A stretch of DNA of 64,000 nucleotides. Origin: Microbacterium lemovicicum (lineage in GTDB: Bacteria > Actinomycetota > Actinomycetes > Actinomycetales > Microbacteriaceae). Below, one piece after another: positions 58,584-64,000 of this stretch. How positions within the stretch are numbered: position 1 is the first letter of the stretch; each line of letters opens with the position of its first letter. Where the stretch lies: contig NZ_CP031423.1 in NCBI RefSeq assembly GCF_003991875.1, forward strand, positions 2,108,001-2,172,000. The letters are read 5' to 3'. The notes beneath the pieces were generated by a model. It did no database searches. It worked only from the letters and a program-made list of their open reading frames with translations, and was not told the DNA's origin. Both the position numbers and the translations under genes were made by a program.

Positions 58584-59876
58584 ATGGCGCGCACCCCCAC
58601 GGCCCTGCTGAGCCCCGCAGATCAGGAGCGCCGTCGCGGTCTGCGCGTGATGAAGGGCGTCGCGCTCGGCGCCCTCCTCTTCATGGCGGTGCTGTTCGTG
58701 ATCGCCTTCGTCTTCCAGGAGCGCGTCGAGTGGCTCGCCTACGTGCGCGCCGCCGCGGAGGGCGGCATGGTCGGTGCGCTGGCCGACTGGTTCGCCGTCA
58801 CGGCGCTGTTCCGGCATCCGCTCGGGATCCCCATCCCCCACACGGCGATCATCCCTCACCGCAAGGACGAGATCGGCCAGAACCTCGGGGAGTTCGTGGA
58901 GACGGAGTTCCTCCGCGCCGATGTCGTGCGCACCAAGCTTGAGACGACCGCCGTGGCCGCGCGTCTCGGCGAGTGGCTGAGCGATCCGACGCCGACCCCC
59001 GGCAAGGGGACGCACGCCGAGCGCGTCTCGGCGGAGGCGGCCGACATGGCGCAGGGCATCCTGCGCGCCCTGAGCGACGACGACGTTCAGAGCATCATCG
59101 AGGACCTGGCGCGCGAGCACCTCATCGTCCCCGAGTGGGGCCCGCCGCTGGGCGTCTGGCTCGAGCGGATCGTCGCGTCGGGGGCGCACCACCAGGCTGT
59201 CGACCTCGCCGCCGAGAACATCGGCAGCTGGCTGGCGGCCAACCGCGACGCGTTCGGCGGGCTCGTGTCGCGTCGCCTGCCCGGCTGGGTGCCGAAGCTC
59301 GCCCATCGGCTGGTCGACGACACGGTCTACAACGAGGCGATCAAGTTCGTCGCCGCCGTGCAGGCCGACCCGGAGCATCCGGCGCGCAAGGCCGTCGACG
59401 GCTACCTCGAGCGTCTCGCCGACGGCCTCCAGCACGACCCGACCACCATCGGACGCCTCGAGGACGCGAAGTCCTCGGTGTTCGACAGCCCGCGGGTGCG
59501 CGAGCTCGCCGCGCAGGCGTGGGAGACCGCGAAGACGGGGCTGCTGTCGTCCCTCGCCGATCCCGCCAGCGGCCTGCGCGTGCGGGCGGCGGCCGCGCTC
59601 ACGGAGATCGGCGTGAGACTGACGACGGATGCCGCGCTGCAGCGCCGCGTGGACGGATGGGTGACCGACGCCGCCGTCTTCCTCGTGGAGCGGTACCGCC
59701 ACGACATCGCTTCGATCATCACCGACACCGTCGAGCGCTGGGACGCCGCCGAGACGACGGAGAAGATCGAGCTCATGGTGGGCCGCGACCTGCAGTACAT
59801 CCGCCTCAACGGTACGATCGTGGGCGCCCTCGCGGGACTCGCGATCTTCACGATCGCCCATCTTCTGCTGACCTGA
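58584..59876 (+). CDS. DUF445 family membrane protein
   Basis: A 430-residue protein with a membrane helix near residues 25-45 and a second at the very C-terminus (TIVGALAGLAIFTIAHLLL). A long helical region of about 370 residues lies between. The conserved DUF445 segment AAAEGGMVGALADWFAVTALFRHPLGIPIPHTAIIP (residues about 57-92) is present in full. Function is not established; related proteins are annotated YjiN/YheB. It is divergent from the CsoR-like gene, with 52 bp between the starts. Confidence 0.9.
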   Translation: MARTPTALLSPADQERRRGLRVMKGVALGALLFMAVLFVIAFVFQERVEWLAYVRAAAEGGMVGALADWFAVTALFRHPLGIPIPHTAIIPHRKDEIGQNLGEFVETEFLRADVVRTKLETTAVAARLGEWLSDPTPTPGKGTHAERVSAEAADMAQGILRALSDDDVQSIIEDLAREHLIVPEWGPPLGVWLERIVASGAHHQAVDLAAENIGSWLAANRDAFGGLVSRRLPGWVPKLAHRLVDDTVYNEAIKFVAAVQADPEHPARKAVDGYLERLADGLQHDPTTIGRLEDAKSSVFDSPRVRELAAQAWETAKTGLLSSLADPASGLRVRAAAALTEIGVRLTTDAALQRRVDGWVTDAAVFLVERYRHDIASIITDTVERWDAAETTEKIELMVGRDLQYIRLNGTIVGALAGLAIFTIAHLLLT

Positions 59877-59946
59877 CCGGTCATCGGCCGCGGCGGGCGC
59901 GGCGGCCGACGCGCGGGTGCGACGGCGCATCCGACGGAGGAGAGAA

Positions 59947-60195
59947 ATGACGCGCGACCGATCCCTGACCATCCGCATCATCGTGCAGTTCGCCCTGGCG
60001 GCTCTGTTCCTCGCCGTGGCGGTGGTCACCGTGATCGAGCCCGAGTGGATCGAGGTCGTCTTCGGCATCGATCCCGATCGCGGCAGCGGCGCGCTGGAGT
60101 GGGTCATCGTCCTCGCCCTCGGCGTGCTCGCCGTCGTCGCGGCCGGATTCGGCGCCCGCACCGTGATCCGGCGGCGCCGGATCGGGCACGCGTGA
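59947..60195 (+). CDS. Small two-helix membrane protein
   Basis: An 82-residue protein with a basic N-terminus (MTRDRSLTIR), two membrane helices (about 12-32 and 48-70) and a short extracytoplasmic loop IEPEWIEVVFGIDPDRGSG. It ends in an Arg-rich tail RRRRIGHA. The ATG at 59947 has GGAGGAGA directly upstream, which fixes the start. The family is not recognised. Its stop overlaps the start of the formimidoylglutamase-like gene by 4 bp (GTGA), so the two are co-translated. Confidence 0.82.
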   Translation: MTRDRSLTIRIIVQFALAALFLAVAVVTVIEPEWIEVVFGIDPDRGSGALEWVIVLALGVLAVVAAGFGARTVIRRRRIGHA

Positions 60196-61091
60196 GCGGC
60201 GCCGCCCTGTCCGTCGACCCGCTCTGGCCGCGCGCCGGCGACTGGCCGGCGGCGGAGGGCGACGGTCTCGACGCCGTCCTGCTCGGCGTGCCGGCGTTCC
60301 GCACCTCGCTGTCGCCGACCGGGGCGCACGCGACACCCTCGGCGGTGCGGGCGGCGCTGCGGCGGTTCAGCCCGACGCTGGCGGGTCCGCCTCCGCTCGA
60401 CCTCGGCGCGGCGCTGCGCATCGCCGACGCCGGCGACATCGACGAGCCCGACGGTCCCGCCGGCGAAGCGCTCGTGCGCGGCCGCGTCGCCGCGCTGCGC
60501 ACCGCCGCGCGGCTGGTCGTCGCGCTCGGCGGCGACAACTCCGCGACGGTCGCCTTCGCACAGGGAGCCGGGGCCACGGGGCTCATCACGCTCGACGCGC
60601 ACCTCGACCTGCGGGACGGCACCTCGAACGGGTCTCCCGTGCGCCGGCTGGTGGAGGGCGGCCTCGACCCGCACCGCATCGTGCAGATCGGCATCGCGGA
60701 CTTCGCGAACTCGGCGGCCTATCTGCAGCGCGCGCTCGACCTCGGCATCACCGTCATCACTCTGGACGAGGTGCGCCGACGCGGTGTCGAGGACGTCATG
60801 GCGCAGGCGCGGGAGGTGGCCGGGGCCGGTGCCGACGCCGCGATCCACCTGGACGTCGACGTCGACGTCTGCGACCGCTCCGTCGCCCCCGCCTGCCCCG
60901 CGAGCGTCCCGGGCGGGCTGAGCGCCGACGCGTTGCGCGCGCTCGCGCGCGCCGCGGCATCCGATCCCCGGCTCGTCAGCGCCGACATCGTCGAGGTCGA
61001 CGCCACCGCCGACACCCCCGACGGGCGCACGGTGCGCCTGGCCGCGCTGTGCGTGCTCGAGCTGCTGGCCGGATTGGCGGTGCGCGCGTGA
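60192..61091 (+). CDS. hutG: Arginase/agmatinase-family protein, probable formimidoylglutamase
   Basis: A 299-residue ureohydrolase-fold enzyme. Manganese-binding segments are DAHLDLR and HLDVDVDVCD (the DxHxD- and DxD-type sites). The first expected ligand motif GGDHS reads GGDNS here, so the usual His ligand is replaced by Asn. Because hutI and hutU follow downstream on the opposite strand, hydrolysis of N-formimidoyl-L-glutamate to glutamate and formamide is the best guess. Agmatinase or another amidinohydrolase role is possible. GTG at 60192 overlaps the upstream stop, and its own stop overlaps the SixA-like gene. Confidence 0.72.
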   Translation: MSGAALSVDPLWPRAGDWPAAEGDGLDAVLLGVPAFRTSLSPTGAHATPSAVRAALRRFSPTLAGPPPLDLGAALRIADAGDIDEPDGPAGEALVRGRVAALRTAARLVVALGGDNSATVAFAQGAGATGLITLDAHLDLRDGTSNGSPVRRLVEGGLDPHRIVQIGIADFANSAAYLQRALDLGITVITLDEVRRRGVEDVMAQAREVAGAGADAAIHLDVDVDVCDRSVAPACPASVPGGLSADALRALARAAASDPRLVSADIVEVDATADTPDGRTVRLAALCVLELLAGLAVRA

Positions 61092-61558
61092 TCCGGCTGG
61101 TGCTGGTGCGGCACGCGAAGTCCGACTGGGGCGACGCGTCGCTCGATGACCATGACCGGCCGCTCAACGAGCGCGGGCTCCGCGACGCCTCCGAGATGGC
61201 CGCGCGGCTGGCCGCGACCGGGTTCCGGCCCGACGTGATCCGCTCGAGCACGGCGCTGCGCGCACGCACGACCGCCGCGATCTTCGGCGAGGCGCTCGGG
61301 GTCGAGCCGCAGCTCGTGGAGCGCCTCTATGGAGCGCCGGCGGCCACGCTGCTGTCCGAGGCCGTCGCCGCGGGCGGGCGCGCGGTCATGATCGTCGCGC
61401 ACGACCCCGGCATGACGGTGCTGGCCGAGCGCCTGTCCGACGGCGGCATCGGCCACATGCCCACCTGCGCGGTCGCGACCTTCACATGGGATGAGGACGA
61501 CGCAGCTCTCGCGACCGCCGTGCCGCCGGCATCCTGGACCTTCGACTCGCCGCGCTGA
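61088..61558 (+). CDS. sixA: SixA-like histidine phosphatase
   Basis: A 156-residue phosphoglycerate-mutase-superfamily protein with the catalytic LVRHAKSDWGD at the N-terminus (phospho-accepting His in RHA). DHDRPLNERGLRDA and the second His in IVAHDPGM follow. In E. coli SixA removes phosphate from phosphohistidine proteins; actinobacterial relatives are less well studied. GTG at 61088 overlaps the formimidoylglutamase-like stop by 4 bp. It is convergent with hutI, with 15 bp between stops. Confidence 0.9.
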   Translation: MIRLVLVRHAKSDWGDASLDDHDRPLNERGLRDASEMAARLAATGFRPDVIRSSTALRARTTAAIFGEALGVEPQLVERLYGAPAATLLSEAVAAGGRAVMIVAHDPGMTVLAERLSDGGIGHMPTCAVATFTWDEDDAALATAVPPASWTFDSPR

Positions 61559-61573
61559 GCGTCGCCCGCGCGG

Positions 61574-62815
61574 TCAGAGCCAGGCGCCGTCCTTCATGAC
61601 GCGCGAGACGAGCGGCACGCCGGGCCGATAAGCGAGGTGGGTGCGGCTGGGAGCGTCGAGAACGAGGAGGTCGGCGCGCATGCCGGGCGCGATGGCACCG
61701 ACGTCCGTGCGGCGCAGAGCGGTCGCTCCCCCGGCGGTGGCCGCCCACACGGCCTCATCGACGGTCATCCCCATCTCGCGGACGGCGAGCGCGATCATCA
61801 GCGGCATCGAGCTCGTGAAGCTCGACCCCGGGTTGCAGTCGCTCGCCAGTGCCACCGTCGCTCCGGCGTCGAGCAGCAGGCGGGCGTCGGGGTACGGCTG
61901 CCGCGTCGAGAACTCCACCCCGGGCAGCAGCGTCGCGACGGTGCCCGAGGCCGCCAGTGCCGCGACGTCCTCGTCGGACAGGTGCGTGCAGTGATCGACG
62001 GATGCTGCGCCCACCGCCACTGCGAGGCGCACCCCCTCGCCCGGGCCGAGCTGATTGCCGTGCACCCGGGGCAGGAGTCCGCGGGCGATGCCCGCCTCGA
62101 GCACGCGGCGGCTCTCGTCGGGGGTGAACGCGCCCCGTTCGCAGAACACGTCGATCCAGCGGGCGTGCGGCGAACACGCGTCGAGCATCGCGCCGCAGAC
62201 GAGCTCGACGTAGTCGTCGCGGCGGTCCTCGAACTCGGCGGGCACGACGTGGGCACCGAGGAAGGTCACCTCGTCGGTCACCTCGGCCGCGAGCCGCGCG
62301 GAGCGCTCTTCGTCGGCGACGGTGAGGCCGTAGCCGGTCTTGACCTCGAAGGTCGTCGTGCCCTGACCGTTCAGCTCGACGACGAAGCCGGCGAGGCGGG
62401 CACGCAGCTCGTCGTCGCTCGCGGCGCGGGTGGCGGCGACGGTCCGCCGTATGCCGCCGGCGGCATACGGCGTGCCCGTCATCCGGGCGGCGAACTCGTC
62501 CGCGCGGTCTCCGCCGAAGACGAGGTGGGTGTGGCTGTCGACGAATCCGGGCAGCACGGCCCGGCCCGCGACATCCACGACCTCGACCCCCCGCGAAACA
62601 GCATGCGCGCGGCCAGGCCTAGGGGAATCGCCTACGTCTCGCCGCGCCGCTGCAGTCTCGCGGTCGATGGGGGCGTCGGCGGCGGCTCCGACCCACGCCA
62701 CGTGTCCGTCCTCGACGAGCACCGCCGCATCGCGGATCGTCCCGCACGCGTCGCCGTCGTGCGCGACGTTCGTCGTCAGCTCGCCGATCCCCGTCAGCAG
62801 CACCCGGGCGCTCAC
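61574..62815 (-). CDS. hutI: Imidazolonepropionase
   Basis: A 413-residue amidohydrolase that opens the ring of 4-imidazolone-5-propanoate to N-formimidoyl-L-glutamate in histidine degradation. Metal-binding [12 protein letters not shown], the substrate region [13 protein letters not shown], the later ligand segment [19 protein letters not shown] and [14 protein letters not shown] are all typical of HutI. An insertion rich in Arg, Pro and Gly ([15 protein letters not shown]) occurs near residue 60, before the metal motif. GTG at 62815 overlaps the hutU stop as GTGA, so hutU and hutI are one operon. Confidence 0.95.
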   Translation of the reverse strand: MSARVLLTGIGELTTNVAHDGDACGTIRDAAVLVEDGHVAWVGAAADAPIDRETAAARRDVGDSPRPGRAHAVSRGVEVVDVAGRAVLPGFVDSHTHLVFGGDRADEFAARMTGTPYAAGGIRRTVAATRAASDDELRARLAGFVVELNGQGTTTFEVKTGYGLTVADEERSARLAAEVTDEVTFLGAHVVPAEFEDRRDDYVELVCGAMLDACSPHARWIDVFCERGAFTPDESRRVLEAGIARGLLPRVHGNQLGPGEGVRLAVAVGAASVDHCTHLSDEDVAALAASGTVATLLPGVEFSTRQPYPDARLLLDAGATVALASDCNPGSSFTSSMPLMIALAVREMGMTVDEAVWAATAGGATALRRTDVGAIAPGMRADLLVLDAPSRTHLAYRPGVPLVSRVMKDGAWL

Positions 62816-64000
62816 AGCATCGGCACGTTCAGGCCGCGCTCGCGGGCGACCTCCCTGGCCCGCTCGTAGCCGGCGTCGACGTGGCGCATCACGCCCGTGC
62901 CCGGATCGTTCACGAGCACGCGTGCGAGCTTCTCGGCGGCGAGGTCGGAGCCGTCGGCGACGGTCACCTGGCCGGCGTGGATGCTGCGGCCGATCCCGAC
63001 GCCGCCGCCATGGTGGATCGACACCCACGACGCGCCGCTGGACGTGTTGAGCAGCGCGTTGAGCAGCGGCCAGTCCGCGATCGCATCGGACCCGTCGGCC
63101 ATGGCCTCCGTCTCCCGGTAGGGCGAGGCGACCGAGCCGGCGTCGAGGTGGTCGCGCCCGATGACGATCGGCGCAGACAGCTCGCCCGAGGCCACCATCT
63201 CGTTGAATTTCAGGCCCGCGAGGTGGCGCTCCTTGTAGCCGAGCCAGCAAATGCGGGCCGGCAGGCCCTCGAACGAGACCTTCTCCCCCGCCTGCTCGAT
63301 CCAGCGGCGGAGTCCGGCGTCCTCGGGAAAGAGCTCCATCACGGCGCGGTCGGTGCGGCGGATGTCCTCCGGATCGCCCGACAGCGCCACCCAGCGGAAG
63401 GGGCCACGGCCTTCGGCGAACTGCGGACGAATATAGGCCGGCACGAAGCCGGGGAACGAGAACGCCCGGTCGTACCCGCCCAGCTGCGCCTCGGCGCGTA
63501 TCGAGTTGCCGTAGTCGAAGACCTCGGCCCCGGCATCCTGGAATCCGACCATCGCCGCGACGTGCGCGGCCATGCTCGCGCGCGAGCGCCGTGTGAAGTC
63601 CTGCGGATCGCGGTCCGCTTCGGCGCGCCACTCGTCCAGGGCCGCACCGACGGGCAGATAGGCGAGCGGATCGTGCGCGCTCGTCTGGTCGGTGACGATG
63701 TCGATCGGGATGCCGCGGGCCAGGAGCTCCGGGAAGACCTCGGCCGCGTTGCCGACGAGGCCGACGGAGAGCGGGGAGCCCGATTCCCTCGCCGCGAGCA
63801 CGCGTCGCACGGCCTCGTCGAGGTCGGTCGTGTACTCATCGAGGTAGCGGCGCTCGACGCGGCGGGCGAGCCGGGTCTGGTCCACGTCGACTATGAGCAC
63901 CGCTCCGCCGTTCATCGTGACGGCCAGCGGCTGCGCGCCGCCCATGCCGCCGCATCCCGCGGTGAGCGTCAGGGTGCCGGCGAGGCTCGCGGTCGCAGCA
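62812..64000 (-). CDS. hutU: Urocanate hydratase, 3' part (cut by window end)
   Basis: The C-terminal part (about 395 residues) of urocanase, which hydrates urocanate to 4-imidazolone-5-propanoate using tightly bound NAD+. The visible piece starts in the conserved [20 protein letters not shown] region. It continues with [25 protein letters not shown] and [17 protein letters not shown], the urocanase signature areas. A full protein is about 550 residues, so roughly 150-160 N-terminal residues lie beyond position 64000. Its stop overlaps the hutI start. The reading frame runs open to the window edge. Confidence 0.96.
   Translation of the reverse strand, partial: AATASLAGTLTLTAGCGGMGGAQPLAVTMNGGAVLIVDVDQTRLARRVERRYLDEYTTDLDEAVRRVLAARESGSPLSVGLVGNAAEVFPELLARGIPIDIVTDQTSAHDPLAYLPVGAALDEWRAEADRDPQDFTRRSRASMAAHVAAMVGFQDAGAEVFDYGNSIRAEAQLGGYDRAFSFPGFVPAYIRPQFAEGRGPFRWVALSGDPEDIRRTDRAVMELFPEDAGLRRWIEQAGEKVSFEGLPARICWLGYKERHLAGLKFNEMVASGELSAPIVIGRDHLDAGSVASPYRETEAMADGSDAIADWPLLNALLNTSSGASWVSIHHGGGVGIGRSIHAGQVTVADGSDLAAEKLARVLVNDPGTGVMRHVDAGYERAREVARERGLNVPML

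Overview
The window reads as chromosomal DNA of a high-GC actinobacterium. Microbacteriaceae, and Microbacterium in particular, is the best guess. The evidence is the strong G/C bias at third codon positions, frequent GTG starts, many 4-bp ATGA/GTGA gene overlaps, the rsmI-metG-tatD order, a DUF7882 gene and a HAIR-controlled clp gene. This placement is inference, because no rRNA or tRNA gene is present. Coding density is high. No phage, insertion sequence, CRISPR array or complete mobile element is visible.

Region by region. 0-13 kb holds housekeeping genes: tatD, metG, rsmI, a protein O-mannosyltransferase carrying an in-frame 9-bp repeat tract, a DUF255 thioredoxin-domain protein, an aldo/keto reductase, HrpA and a quinone reductase. 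13.1-20.6 kb is a tightly packed leftward operon of seven genes: a lipoprotein substrate-binding protein, two permeases, a fused double ATPase, a luciferase-like monooxygenase and two carboxymuconolactone-decarboxylase/AhpD-type proteins. Its substrate is unknown. 20.7-25.5 kb has a second flavin monooxygenase coupled to a rhodanese, an M20 peptidase and a Gfo/Idh/MocA oxidoreductase. 25.5-26.8 kb encodes an NYN nuclease-like protein with a C-terminal OST-HTH-like domain.

26.9-34.9 kb holds a ROK regulator followed by two complete paralogous CUT2-type sugar ABC systems in tandem. 35-40.6 kb has an RsmC-like methyltransferase behind a 21-bp repeat array, an ATP-dependent DNA ligase, a DUF6157 protein, two more luciferase-like proteins and a DoxX-like protein. 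40.6-45.8 kb looks like a stress region: a nested inverted-repeat block, a ClpC-type unfoldase under tandem HAIR half-sites, an NhaA-thioredoxin fusion and a MarR regulator. 45.9-49.2 kb has a VOC protein, a thiamine-diphosphate 2-keto acid decarboxylase and two membrane proteins.

49.25-49.97 kb is a gene-poor stretch with two perfect hairpins ahead of a DUF7882 gene. 50.3-54.2 kb is the class Ib ribonucleotide reductase operon nrdHIEF. Its upstream region carries NrdR-like and DnaA-box-like sequences. 54.6-61.6 kb holds an MFS transporter, a hydrolase/acyl-CoA-dehydrogenase pair, a CsoR/RcnR-type repressor, a DUF445 protein, a formimidoylglutamase-like protein and a SixA-like phosphatase. 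The window ends in histidine degradation genes hutI and a truncated hutU.

The best candidates for undescribed biology are the seven-gene uptake/monooxygenase/AhpD operon, the structured island before DUF7882, the HAIR-controlled ClpC-like unfoldase, the 21-bp helically phased repeat array before the methyltransferase, and the NYN-OST-HTH protein.
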